64,000 nt of DNA from Glandiceps talaboti (taxonomy: Eukaryota; Hemichordata; Enteropneusta; Spengelidae). The notes below the pieces were generated by a model. That model had not been told where the DNA came from and made no database searches. It saw only the letters and a list, made by a program, of their open reading frames with translations. Below are positions 12,199 through 23,811 of the stretch, piece after piece. Position numbers and translations under genes: made by a program. The stretch's first letter is position 1. Each line of letters begins with the position of its first letter. The DNA lies in NCBI RefSeq assembly GCF_964340395.1, contig NC_135549.1, positions 18,027,842-18,091,841 of the forward strand, written 5' to 3'.

Positions 12199-12216
12199 TG
12201 TAACTTTTAATCTCGA
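12085..12216. repeat. (AT)n microsatellite capped by a 22-bp inverted repeat
   Basis: Arms 12085-12106 (starting TCGAGATTTAAAGTTAC) and 12195-12216 match at 21 of 22 bases when inverted. Between them is a pure AT run of about 88 bp, so the whole block can fold into one long hairpin. Confidence 0.85.
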
Positions 12217-12730
12217 TGTACAACATACAGTTGAAAGTATTTGAATACCTATGACCTTATTATTCATGCCTTTCCGTTGGGGGCGTAGGCGTTGTATGCT
12301 ACATGTCCTACTGATCTCACTTGCTATATTCATTGTTTGGATTTCTTGACTTGTATCTTGAAGATTAAAAACGGATTTTACCCTTGTTGGAAACGTTCAG
12401 CCTGTTGCAACATAAGTATGAACGGTTTGATATACGTACGCGTCAATTGATAGTCATTTCGACGTCATCGAAAACTGTAGATTGGTCAAAGTCTGATGAC
12501 TTCGTGTATTTATAGATTGATCGGGTGATCTTTGATGCATATAAATTCGTGCCTAATTTTCCCAGTTTGTACATTTTTAATGAAGAAAGAAACAGAAAGC
12601 GCCGCAATTCAAATGTATTTGGTCGAAACTGTCCTTACTTTTCCATACATTATTTATTATATTTTATTTACTGGTACAACTGATGTATGAATAAATTGGT
12701 GAGCCCCATTGTGTATATCTGCAAATATAG

Positions 12731-12972
12731 GAATTTATCATTGCTTTATCCACTTGCCAATTATTAGTTACATAGCTTGTACAATTTCTTACATGCATGT
12801 TGTGTACAAAGATCTAAGGTCGAAATATATTCCGAAATCTTTTGCACTGCATCCTAATCTTGGTAAAGTTGGTGATCTAATGCGCTTCAAGGACGACGTT
12901 GTAATTAGAAACTTGTTAATGTATATTTTTAAGGCTTTTCCGAGCCGTAAAAAGTCTTTGTATAATAACTAA
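12731..12972 (+). CDS. Possible terminal exon of an unrecognised gene
   Basis: After an AG (CAAATATAG) an 80-codon frame runs to TAA at 12970-12972. It begins hydrophobic (IYHCFIHLPIISYIACTIS) and continues with a basic tail ending FPSRKKSLYNN. An AATAAA follows at 13062-13067. The composition looks protein-like, but I recognise no family and found no upstream exon. A chance frame is quite possible. Confidence 0.22.
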
Positions 12973-13584
12973 ACACTTTATTTGAAATTATTTACTTTCA
13001 TGTATACATTTATGTCGAAGTGTAACTTATTTGCGTATGGGCCGGAGGCCTGGGATCGCAAAATAAATATACTTCACTATGTACATGTTTCGTTACTGTC
13101 TATCTGTCTGCTCATTGCTTGAAGAATAAAGATAATACCTATTGCGCTGGGCATGATATTTATCAAGTTGCATCTTTAATTAATCACTTTTTTCATCACA
13201 GGAAATAAGTGAAAGGAACAACTTGTAGTTAATTGAGTTTCAATTCTAATTGAATCAACACTTTTGAATTCATGGAGGGTGTAGATGGAACACTTCGCTG
13301 TTAATTAAATTTGGGTTTTAAATTAAATCAACACATTTTTCAATCCATTTTTAATTACATCTTGAATCACAAGGACAGTTTGTGAATAGGGAAACGCGTT
13401 ACAACTGACCATGGCAAATTATTACTGAAAATGATACCAAGACTTCACTTTGCTGCGATTAGCCATTGATCTCTGAATACACACCTTGTTATTATAATTG
13501 AATGGCATAACTAGACTTCATAAAAACATTCTAACACCTTAACCATACTATCCTCATTTTAGGAGAACTAGCCGTGTGCGTCTG

Positions 13585-13640
13585 TGTGTGTGTGGGGGGG
13601 GGGGGGTGCGTGTGTGTTGCGTGTGTGTGTATGTGTGAAC
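13585..13640. repeat. (GT)n / poly-G tract
   Basis: GT dinucleotides are interrupted by a run of about 12 G. Confidence 0.85.
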
Positions 13641-14112
13641 TACTTAAATTCAAATATCGCTGGGTCGTTTGCATCATCAAACTGATACGATCAGGAATAT
13701 GTAGATAATGCGCAAGTGTGAATGTAATAAAATCTAATACTCAAACCAGATTGATCTGAAATACAATCCATTGCAGCCTCTATAAGAGCATGGGATTAAA
13801 GCATTCACATAACAACCTCTATCCTACCAGGTCCCCAATTACACAGTTGGGTTAACTGACTCAGAGGCAAAATCATGGTTCAAATCTTGTCCACGGACTT
13901 TAGCCTTTCAGAAACAATATAGTTTCCTGAAAAGAAAACAAGATGAACTTTATTGTTATGGATATAATGTAACTCATTTCACGTTTGGCTAAATGCTAAA
14001 ACGATTTGAACTTAATCGAATAGTTGCAAGAAAAATAGGTACTTTGAATACATTGGACCTTAAACATCTATACGTGTGTCCATTGATTATGATATATGTA
14101 CATAAATATATT

Positions 14113-14197
14113 GTTACACAGTGTTTCACGCTGTTGTGATCATCAGACGATCATCAGATTCGGATGATGATCGAAACAGCGTGAAACACTATGTAAC
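14113..14197. repeat. Inverted repeat, ~32-bp arms, with ribozyme-like words
   Basis: The left arm GTTACACAGTGTTTCACGCT... (14113-14144) and the right arm (14166-14197) pair with only a few mismatches around a short loop. The words CTGATGA (- strand) and GATGATCGAAAC (+ strand) recall parts of a hammerhead core, but neither strand carries a complete core. Confidence 0.6.
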
Positions 14198-14552
14198 GGT
14201 TCCTGACCAAATAAGTTGTTTCATACTGTGATATTCATACCGCTCAACATACATATGTACTGATCACTATTTACTTAAATATGGACATTTTACAATTATT
14301 ACTGAGTTTTATTACCTCATCACACTGCATTATATCATGCATTGTATCCAATTAAGTTCAGTTTTGATAGTTTGCTTTGAAATTATAACTCCGGGAGAAA
14401 TTATCTACGAGTCAGCTTATTTTTAAAACTGTTTTGCACGTCCTTTATTTATCACATATAATGTAATAAATGAATATAATGTAATGTATGTGAGGTATAT
14501 GATGAACAGTCGGTAAAAAACAGGAAAGTACGTTTCCCAGGAAACTATTGAT

Positions 14553-14760
14553 TTAGACCTGTGGAGTCGTGACTATTTGCCCGTTGATAAATATAATCGA
14601 CATATAGCCGTTAGCAGCAGGAACACAAACTACAATTATCTTGAAATCACTTGAAATTCGTGGTCCAGAAGCATCGAGGCTTATCATGAACCAGCGACCT
14701 TTCCACGTAATTAGCAGCCCTATTAATGGCACTTTTGCTTTAAAGAGAGAATGCATGTTT
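14553..14760 (-). repeat. Diverged repeat pair, first copy with an open frame
   Basis: The - strand frame 14756-14553 encodes 67 residues (ITWKGRWFMISLDASGPRI...). A decayed copy of the same DNA lies at about 15862-16025, without an open frame. The shared words are AGGAACACAAACTA, GAAATCACTTGAAA and AATTAGCAG. I do not recognise the peptide; it may be an old exon or a piece of a mobile element. Confidence 0.45.
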
Positions 14761-14855
14761 CCAAATCACTCAATTATTGAAATGATAACTCGCGCAAGGA
14801 AAGTACAATAAAATGCAATTGATTTTAATGCGCATGTGATGTTTTAGAATGTGTT

Positions 14856-14996
<141 letters not shown>

Positions 14997-15861
14997 TTAC
15001 TGAGTTTGGAACAGTAAACGTACAATGAGTCCATTGGATCCACTGAAATTGCCATTTTCGTTTGACAGTAAACATAATGTATTCTACTTTTAAGACCTCT
15101 TTGGAATTTTTTTCTTTTGGATCTTATCTTAATTGAATTTGTGCGGCCTCTTTGATATGAGACAAACGCGATTTTTAACGTCACTTATCTTGAAAGACGC
15201 GGTTTGATCAATGACAAAGAAAGTCACCCGAGACTGGAAGCAGTTTTTCAATTTCGTACCAGTAAATTTGAAGCTATTCCAATAGGCAGCCTCTTAGCCT
15301 CAAGAAGTATCGAAATAATGTAATTGCCTTTTAACAGATGCGAATATATGTCACAATTCTTGTTATGTTATATAGATTACGCAAAGTTTAAGACGTTCTT
15401 AAACTGAAATACACTAGCGTATTATCTTACAGTCCAACATTACATGATTATGTGCCGATAATTATATAAGTGGTTCTTATACTCAACTACAAAGAGCATG
15501 CTCGTTTAAAATCATAGAAATAGGACAAATAAAGTCCGTTCACCAATTGGTCTTAGAGTGTATTCAGCCGCAGTCCTTTCTGAACCATTTTCATAAACTT
15601 GTAAAAATCAGCTCAGTCAAATACGGGAGATTATATCAAATTTCGTAAACGATTTTGAAGTGTGTGAATCTGATCAAAAAGGAGACCAGTTAGTTGTTCT
15701 GATGTTGATAAATTAAATCAAAGAGAGGTCCAAGAATATTGTACTTTTACCGGAGGACAAGAAGTGGACTGCGCTATACGTTGATGTAAAGCACTTCTCA
15801 TAACCCTCCCCCCGCCCAGTAAGCTTGTGTATTCATTGAGGTCATGACAGAAACGAAGGCA

Positions 15862-16025
15862 ATTATTGGTATCAGGAACACAAACTAAGGCTTTGATTTG
15901 AAATCACTTGAAACTCATGGACTAAAACATCGATGCTAGTTTTTTAATAAACAATCTCACTCTCATTTTCATATAATTAGCAGTCCTCTCAATGACAATT
16001 TCGCTTTAGAAAGGGCTAACCCAAA
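15862..16025 (-). repeat. Second, decayed copy of the 14.6-kb repeat
   Basis: It aligns with 14600-14760 in the same orientation but has stops in the frame that is open there. Confidence 0.45.
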
Positions 16026-16645
16026 GTGCATGCTGCCCAGTAAGCTGGTATTGATTGGTCATTAACGAAATTATTGTGAAGTTGACACTTTTATATGTAC
16101 TACGCGCAACCTTAAGCTTGGAGTGTGTCATTTACTTGAATTAAATTGGCTTGATTTTGAAGTAGTTTTGCAACAAAGGGTAAGATCTGTAGCTAAGAGA
16201 GTGTGTATGTGTGTGAACGTGATAATAAGGGAAAGTGTATATTGTGTTTATGTTTTCCCACTAACCAAATTCAAAGCGGCTGCTGGCGGCGGTACCCTTA
16301 TTAACAGTGACGGAAGACATGAAGCAAACGCATCACTTTACTATCCCTCTACGTGGGTTTGATATCTTGCCTTATCTCGTTGCAAGAAACAAACTACCTC
16401 AACAGTAAACGCCAAGCTTTGGCTTGTAACAGTACGCGTAATTATGAAATGATAAACATGACTATGACATTCACGCATGGGTTAGCAATACCGTGACGGT
16501 AAATATGCGCTGAGTGTGGTTACAGGGATAACTTGTAATGTCTACCACGAACAAACTACTATTCAATACACGTACAATCGACAAGGTGTATAATTGCTTA
16601 TGGATGAGGATTAATTCCTTCTGTACCAAAACTATTTCAAGGTTT

Positions 16646-16984
16646 ATGCTTCTAACATTATTGATGTTACTATTAGAAATTTTTCATATAGGCACGGCCA
16701 AGAGAAAGAGAAGTAGCTGTAAACAGAATTTCAGTTGCATAGACAGAACCTATGTGTACCCCCTCAGGCGGTTTCCTTTTGGGAGAGGTTTTAAGGTATG
16801 TTTTAATGTGTTGATAAGATATTGATAAAACAATCAAATCGTACGAATTGTCAAATAGGGAAATATTTCTCCAAAGTATGTTTGTGAATGATGGGAATAA
16901 GAATTAGATATACTCTATTATCTTGAAATGCAGGATGTTTCCAGAGGAGAAGGTGACCCTTTTAAATTTTACCGAATTACGTAA
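16646..16984 (+). CDS. Candidate two-exon small secreted peptide precursor (66 aa)
   Basis: Exons 16646-16795 and 16934-16984 are separated by a 138-bp intron with GTATGT and TGCAG borders. The joined frame encodes 66 residues. It has a signal-peptide-like start (MLLTLLMLLLEIFHIGTA), a basic KRKR site, a C-x5-C ring (CKQNFSC), then YVYPLRRFPFGRG, where Phe-Gly-Arg could be an amidation and cleavage site, and an acidic/aromatic tail ending at TAA. AATAAA occurs at 17212-17217. An in-frame upstream ATG at 16538 would add 36 residues. I recognise no family; a neuropeptide or other secreted peptide is inference. It could be a chance frame. Confidence 0.35.
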
Positions 16985-17341
16985 ATTCTTCTATATATTC
17001 AATAAGTAGTTGCTAAGGAACACTAAAAACTACGGGCTTTTGTTACGATACATCTGAAAAAAAAACTTGGAATTGTTAGTGAATTCGTTGCAACATATTT
17101 CAAACCCAGTGATTTTGAAATATTTTGGCTGATTTTTGTGGATAATGTACTTCTAAGGGATAATTAGTTGCCCTCCGGGTCATATTTGTTCATAAAATGA
17201 ACACATGTCTTAATAAATGAACTGATTGTCAAGATCACTGACTTCAAAATTCACGTAATTTATTTTTCAACTTCTTTCGGAGAGACAATGTTGTCAGCCC
17301 CTTCATTGGAGCTACAAAGTATACTTACCAAAGCATGCGCA

Positions 17342-17600
17342 CACTAGTAGAAAAAATAGTACAGATTACGACATTTTCCGTACTATAGTTCAGATTGAGT
17401 TCAATTCTGTACTTTTATGCTGATGAGGTGGACGTTTCTGTACTTTCCCATTAGCGCCTGTCTAATCGGATTATACTCGATCTGAAAAATAGTTCAGATT
17501 GCGAGTCGGAAGTGATTTGAATACATTTGCATTTAGTTCAGAATATATTCATGAGTTCACCCCGATAACCGGGCAGTAAACAAATGAATATTCAAATCTA
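17342..17600 (+). mobile_element. 259-bp interspersed element, copy 1
   Basis: It is almost identical, in inverted orientation, to 34670-34928; both copies are 259 bp. In the orientation of the second copy it ends TTTTTTCTACTAG followed by T, with a stem ATAGTAC/GTACTAT about a dozen bases earlier. That resembles a Helitron 3' end (hairpin, CTRR, host T). The other end lacks the Helitron TC start, so the class is uncertain. Confidence 0.75.
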
Positions 17601-18329
17601 CCGTGCTTGCAATCAATACGTACATAAACGCTATACGTGTAGCTAGTGTATTCGATACATATGTATGTATATAAGCAGGCTTATGATATGAACTACATGG
17701 TTAGGACGTACGTAGATTGTAATATCACAGGGCTCATTTTGAAATAAATGTTCGTAGTACGCCTTTTCATTATGCACTACATACCGCCACCACTAAACGT
17801 GTTTCACATTTCTACGCGTTTGATGCATAGTAATACAGATTTAGATGACATGACAATCGTTTCCAATAATAGTTTAAAATTGGGCCACAAATATTGCTAG
17901 TGTATGGAGCTTCTTAACAAACCTGACCGGCCAATAGCGTCAACAAACTCACAGTAGAGACGTGCTGACAGATTTGAGTCTGTGGACATTATTTCTAGCT
18001 AAGTAAAATTGAGTGACTATTGGGAATATTATATGGCATCCATGTCGTCCATGTCGTCTATAGTTTCTGACTGACCGTGTTATGTACAACGTAACGCTGA
18101 ACGAAATACGGTCCATCAGGAATTAACTAGACTAACCTCTATGGGAATAGTATTCTTGTCCATGTGTCGTTTATAGAACAATTAAGTGTTAGGGTGTGAT
18201 CTTCACAGTAATAAACAAGCCTTTAGAAGAACAACAGGTATTCACGCCTCAAATATCTTGGGCATCATCCAAATTACGATCATGAGCACCAAAGTAAAGG
18301 AAATACTTAATGACGTTCGGCATGCAGAA

Positions 18330-18375
18330 ACCCCCCCCCCCCCCCGGGCCCGTACCTATGGGTACATGCCCGGCA
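18330..18375. repeat. Poly-C run with adjacent short hairpin
   Basis: A run of about 15 C leads into CCGGGCCCGTACC / GGGTACATGCCCGG, which fold with a few mismatches. Confidence 0.5.
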
Positions 18376-18619
18376 TCCATGTAACTGTTATATCACTCTA
18401 CGTGACGATTCTGAGGGCCCTCATCTCTTATTCTCTTGTTTTATTTCAATTATACTCATAACTCCTGTTTTTATAGTATAACTGTACAATTGGCTTCGAT
18501 CAGTGCATTCCAGATTTTCATGAGTCATGAGTGCACATTGCACAGATATCTGCAGAATACTTAAAAGGATTATGGGTAATGTATGCATATGCGGGAAAAA
18601 CAAACTGCTGTAAGGAGCA

Positions 18620-18773
18620 TAGTCTCGCTGCCAGACTCGAGACTATCGTCCCTAATCTGTTTACCGAGCGGCGCAGCCGCGAGAATAGAGGGGGACTGGT
18701 CCCGCTCTTCTCGCGGCTGCGCCGCTCGGTAAACAGATTAGGGACGATAGTCTCGAGTCTGGCAGCGAGACTA
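18620..18773. mobile_element. Foldback MITE with perfect 66-bp inverted repeats and 9-bp target duplication
   Basis: Arms 18620-18685 and 18708-18773 (starting TAGTCTCGCTGCC) are perfect inverted complements around a 22-bp centre. The flanks are an exact 9-bp direct repeat TAAGGAGCA (18611-18619 and 18774-18782). The element is far more GC-rich than its surroundings and has no coding capacity. A 9-bp duplication with long inverted repeats is typical of Mutator-like (MULE) non-autonomous elements; that class is inference. Confidence 0.9.
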
Positions 18774-19904
18774 TAAGGAGCACTGACTTTGCCCTCATAT
18801 CTTCATCCCATTTTGCACTGAAGAAGTTTCACATGGCTCTCATATTTCATATATACTCTTTCTAAATATATGGTGATGCAACATGAGTAAAAATAACTGG
18901 GGTTAACTAAGTTTCGTAGTCAATATAGCAGGTTTACCATCAAACTGACGCAAAATTTGTTTCAAATTTGTCTAGTAAAAACCGTTGGCCCAGTTGTCGA
19001 TTAGGCTTACAAGTTACACAAAGCATGATAAGACACTGTGAATGGTGCAAATAAACAACGTGCGAAATGCCAAATACCAAATGCAAACAATACAAGCGAA
19101 CAAAAGGGCCTGTATGCACTCTAATAGCCCGATATTTTGCCTAAAATCAGGCTCACATGTGCGAACGGTGTGTTTTTGACGTACCTAGTAGGCAGTGATG
19201 TAGATAATAGCCGGTTACCGGTCACAACGCCCAGCTATAACTTATAAGTATAACAGTTGTGGGACCGGCTTAGGAAAGTACTCAAACCTGACGATCATTG
19301 AACAAATTCTAAGGTTGGAAAATTAAATATGAGTTGCCCGGGAGTTCTAATAGCAAGTAAAATACCCAAAGTGTAAACAAAAAGATAAATTAATTCATAA
19401 TTATTTGGAAAACATTAGACGATTACGCAGTAAAACAAGACTGGCCACGCTATCGCTAGCGAAAGCCTTCGAACTAGTTTCATAACGACCGGACGTTGAA
19501 GGAAGCGCGAAGCGAAGTGTGAGGTCAATGTGACGTCTCATGATGATGTATGATGCATCAACATGACGTTTACGTAGAGTTGCACTAAATGTTTTCTAAA
19601 CTTCAGTGGAAAGAATTTTTGTCGATCAGACACTGACTATGTTTAAATTCTTAAAACATCTGAGAAAACTGAAGAGGGGAAGCAAAATGTGACACTGACA
19701 GACAAGCCAGACGTACGGCACATGTACAGAAGGCGAGGCACACCCTCTGATGCAAACTGGACAATTATCGTGCGTGTCACGTATAAGGCATCAGATGTAA
19801 TACATGTAGCTAACCAAATATTCTTGTACTGCAGTCTTTCTTGTAACAGGTATTGGAAATTGTCAGAAACCTGATGATTTTATGACTGAATAAGTTTCGA
19901 TACG

Positions 19905-20102
<198 letters not shown>

Positions 20103-20954
20103 CGGAGACCAAACTAGAGTCGGTACTCACCCCACCACGACATATGCATTTTTGTGATTTTGAAACGATAAAGAATGTTAATATGGATATTGGGACGATT
20201 GGAAATCGGACGATGTGAATCGTAATCGAATATCTCACAGACCATCCACAATATATGTCGTGTTGACTTAGGCGATCCCAGAAACCATTCTTAGTTTACC
20301 CCTTTCACATATATTATCAACCATGCTAATGTTTTGAAACAAATCTCGATTAACAGGTAATTTAGCGCTTGAAAGATGGCGACGTCCATACCCCCCCCCC
20401 CCGGCTGCACATATTTTAATATGCAATTATACATTACCCCCTCCCCATACACGTCAGAGAAGTACAGTATGGTACACTATATGACACACTGTAAGCTAAC
20501 AGTGGAAATCAACTTCAGTGTCCATACATATCAGACATAGAGATTTCTTTACAAATGGATGTGGGCTCATTGGGCTGTAACCTGTACTTGGAAAAACTTA
20601 ACCAGCAGAGTTTTCTTTTTGAATCCTATGTCTTGACAGAAACGGCACCCCCCTTCTATAACTAGTGGGGAGGGTGTGTCCCCCTCCCACAGTAGGCAAT
20701 TGTTTGAAAAATAAGGACATGTAGGAGGCCATTTAGCGGCATAATATTTCAAACCATACACATTATTGGAAGCCATAAAGTACTTGAAAATTGTCTTCAA
20801 TACCCAAATTGTACTCTCATTAAATTATTTTACAACTGTATTACGCTTTAACTAATACATAGATATTTTGGCAGACACACACATTCGTTTGGCCATTGGC
20901 TGCCTAATAATTAAATGTGTGGTAGGTAAATGAAGTGAACAATTTTGCAAAGTA

Positions 20955-21040
20955 CAAGGTAAACGATTGCTCCTGTGGTTTGAATGTTCAACAAAGTCTC
21001 CACACAGAGAGATAGAGCAAGAGAGAAGGAGACATACGGC

Positions 21041-21121
<81 letters not shown>

Positions 21122-21180
21122 CATACACTTATACAAATGTAAATTTACTTGGTAAACAACTGCTCCTGAGGTTTAATTTT
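20955..21180. repeat. Short direct repeats around an (AG)n microsatellite
   Basis: GGTAAAC-x-TGCTCCTG-x-GGTTT occurs at about 20958 and again at about 21150, bracketing an AG run at 21043-21121. Confidence 0.7.
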
Positions 21181-21300
21181 GGTTCAAATCATGAGCAGAA
21201 TATTCGGGGGCCCTTTCAGACCATCACAATTGTCATGCCCCCCTCCCTTTGAACCTCAATTTTGTTCATGCCCCCCCCACGTAAATTCTGACTCCAGCAT
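21150..21300 (+). repeat. Interspersed repeat shared with 27060-27225
   Basis: Words in common and in the same order are TGCTCCTG, TTTGGTTCAA, TCATGAGCA and CCCTTTCAGAC. Both copies stand in the same orientation and are moderately diverged. Confidence 0.6.
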
Positions 21301-22140
21301 AATTTCAAGTTTATTCCGAGCTCGGTATTACAGGCATTCGACTAGAGTCTTTATACCTCAAAGTTATACAACAGTCCATTTCTGTACAAGGCATATCAGA
21401 AACCAAACATTTGCAGTGTGGAGTGTCACAAAACCCTGTGCTTGGTCCACTCTTACATGTACACGCGTATGCTGTCTATACACATCACCACTTGGAAAGC
21501 TAATCCGACATCAAAATCTCAATATGCAACAACATGCAGACGACAACCAGATTTACCAATATATTTCCCCAATCACATACGTCAACTACAGTAACTAAGA
21601 TGGAAACTGTTGCACATGATATTAAACGACCCCAAATAAGCTAGTTTAATGATGGCAAAACCGAGGTCCTCCTTATCACGTCTCAGTTCAACAGGCTTCC
21701 TCGTCTCATGAACCACATCAACATGGGATCGTCTTCTGTGCAGTTAGTGGATTCAGCATGTACCATTTGTGTAACAATTGATGACCGTTATAACCTCAAG
21801 AAGCACATCTCGTTGACATGTAGATCAGTTCTTTTTCACCCCCGAACAATAGGTCGCATCATTGACAGTGGAGGGGGCCCCTCCACTGTCTATGGTCGCA
21901 TACGCCAGTATCTTACAAACGGAGTTTGTCAGAACCTTGGTCATGCACTTATATCATCGATACCTGACTACTGAATGGCCCTTCTGTATGGGCTGCCAGC
22001 TAAAAACATTGTCCCTCTTGAACATGCCCAAAATACAGCAGCTAGGATTGTGTCAGGTACAAAGAAAACAGATGACGTCACATCGGTTCTTTCAATAACA
22101 CAGTTTAGTTAGAAATCACACTGGCGTCAAGTGCAGTTAC
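21290..22140 (+). mobile_element. LINE reverse transcriptase remnant (L2/CR1-like)
   Basis: Broken + strand frames give CGVSQNPVLGPLLHVHAYAV (RT block 4), HADDNQIY in place of the YADD block, KTEVLLITSQFN, then CVTIDDRYNLKKHISLTCRS and a tail like MALLYGLPAKNIVPLEHAQN, AARIVSGTKK. This order and wording match L2/CR1-type LINEs. Several stops and the changed active-site block make it dead. A 33-bp palindrome is inserted at 21861-21893. Confidence 0.8.
21861..21893. mobile_element. Micro-palindrome insertion 1 (33 bp)
   Basis: It starts ATTGACAGTGG and ends CCACTGTCTAT, with a 13-bp perfect inverted core (GACAGTGGAGGGG / CCCCTCCACTGTC). The flanks are GGTCGCATC (21852-21860) and GGTCGCATA (21894-21902), an 8-of-9 direct repeat. 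It interrupts LINE coding sequence: removing one flank plus the insert (42 bp) restores ...TIGRI-RQYLTN..., the wording expected of the family. Confidence 0.8.
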
Positions 22141-22179
22141 ATAATATACCAGTAGGTAGGGCCTACATGTACATGTAGT

Positions 22180-22205
22180 CTCAGGTCACTACATTGTGGT
22201 CTGAG
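22180..22205. mobile_element. Micro-palindrome, CTCAGACC variant (26 bp)
   Basis: It starts CTCAGGTCAC and ends GTGGTCTGAG, flanked by an exact 7-bp direct repeat ATGTAGT (22173-22179 and 22206-22212). Confidence 0.6.
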
Positions 22206-22429
22206 ATGTAGTTTACACCACTATGACCTAAGAACTTGAACCAGGGCTGAGGAGAAGTGGTCTGAGGTTAAAGTTTTGCAGCTCTCGTTCAGCAATCTCA
22301 AAACATTTCAGCCTACTTCCCGTAATGAACACTTGTCAAGCATTTTTGTAGCTCCCATACTCAAAGACTACATATATGTTTATATACGACTCAAAATATA
22401 ACACTGAAATTTACTTTGAACACGTTCAG

Positions 22430-22765
22430 TTTCAGTAGACCTATTAAAACCCAAAATCTCCACTGTATAATTTAATATCGGTAATAGTTTACAGTCAAAA
22501 ACTTTTAAATTTAGTTTTGACTAGGAGGTCCCCAAGTTTTGCAAGTTGACTCATGACCGCAATCATTGCTTTACTCGCTTGAGCTGCAAGCGCTAAATAC
22601 CATAGACCACTGCTTGACATAATCACGCCTAGATATTCATAAAAAAGCGAACAACGTCGAGTTTATGACCACCAATAACCACTTTTCAATTTTCTTAAGA
22701 ATTTCATCTCTTAGTAAATACAATAATTTTAGTTTTGACATACATGTAATTTACTTTCAAAAGAC
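22430..22765 (-). mobile_element. LINE reverse transcriptase fragment
   Basis: On the - strand, HKLDVV, YEYLGVIM (after a frameshift), SSSGLWYLALAAQASKAMIA and KLGDLLVKTKFK occur in the order seen in the RT-distal region of L2/RTE-like elements. It is degenerate, with stops. Confidence 0.7.
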
Positions 22766-22904
22766 AATGTTAGAAACCCCTACCCCATTGATTCCTGTGG
22801 GAACATGCCTTTCGTGAAGAAAAAATGGTTACATAACATGTCTACAAGAATTGTTGGAGAATGTCTATGTAGAATGCCACACTGATCCCATATCCACACC
22901 TTGA

Positions 22905-22995
22905 GTTTTATTTTTATTGTTCTTCAATGATCTCCTTCAAAGTAATAGTCTGGATGCCAATATGGTTTCTAACTAAACCACGTCTAGCCAAAAGC
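22905..22995 (+). mobile_element. Small LINE RT fragment in opposite orientation
   Basis: The + strand encodes FFNDLLQSNSLDANM, the usual '(F)(I/F)NDL' block after RT motif 4. It lies head-on to the - strand fragment at 22430-22765. The DNA at about 22945-22990 is related to 30250-30290. Confidence 0.55.
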
Positions 22996-22999
22996 CCCT

Positions 23000-23730
23000 C
23001 AAATAGCACAAAAAGTTGTTCACCCAATCAGTGAAACCTAAATGTTTTGGTGATGTAAACAGTATATAAGTAGCATCATGAGCTGACAAATATACCACAT
23101 TTGAACATTACTGTCCCAATAAACACTAACTTTATGAGGGACTGTGTTATTGGTTAGAGTTTTGTGATTTATTAACAAAGACATGATGTTAATGACTGTG
23201 TGGGTGGCTTTAAATGAATTTTAAATTGCATCTCATGCATTTCAAGACTTCTAGAGTAACGACTCTGACTATACTGTGAGTGGAGGTATAAATGGTAATG
23301 ATACAGTATAGGAACTAGACTATCAAAGTAATTACCTTGTCCAAAAGACTACAGTCGGATATTAATCTCACCATTAATGCCTGAATTTATGTCTATCAAG
23401 GTGGATCTGATAAGATCATGGAAATCGAGAAACTTTCATCACTTTGGACTTGAGCATTGAATACATTTGTGAAGTACTCAGACCATGATTCATGTTTTTT
23501 TTTTAGAGATTAATTCCACTAGATCGTCCACTAAATCGTCCACGAAAACAAATACATTCTATCATTCCACCATGTCACTCAACAACGCGCATCGAATTCT
23601 ATCACTTGAATTTCCGTTATTTAGTCGTCTGAAGATCGTAACGGCCTCCGTACCATAACTTGTGTACTTTGTGTAAATACAGCTCTACTTCTCAGTATTG
23701 AGCACTTTTCCTTCAGTTTATGACTTACCT
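23000..23730. other. No gene recognised; repeat-related
   Basis: The part at 23280-23330 (GAGTGGAGGTATAAATGG...) recurs at about 30335-30390, so this stretch belongs to a repeat whose internally deleted copy is at 30250-30395. Confidence 0.5.

Positions 23731-23732
<2 letters not shown>

Positions 23733-23810
<78 letters not shown>
23733..23810. repeat. (TA)n microsatellite
   Basis: A pure TA run of about 78 bp. Confidence 0.95.

Positions 23811-23811
<1 letters not shown>

Noticed and set aside
12000-12333. Poly-(Tyr-Ile) frames
   Set aside because: They are translations of the AT microsatellite, as at 14770-15184 and 25304-25661.
13829-13920. tRNA/SINE-like stretch with a B-box-like GGTTCAAATC
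   Set aside because: There is no A box at the right distance and no cloverleaf. It may be a relic of a common interspersed repeat, but I cannot support a call.
22590-22625. ACCATAGACCACT, resembling a micro-palindrome arm
   Set aside because: On the - strand it is ordinary LINE coding sequence (SSSGLWYLA) with no inverted partner and no flanking repeat.
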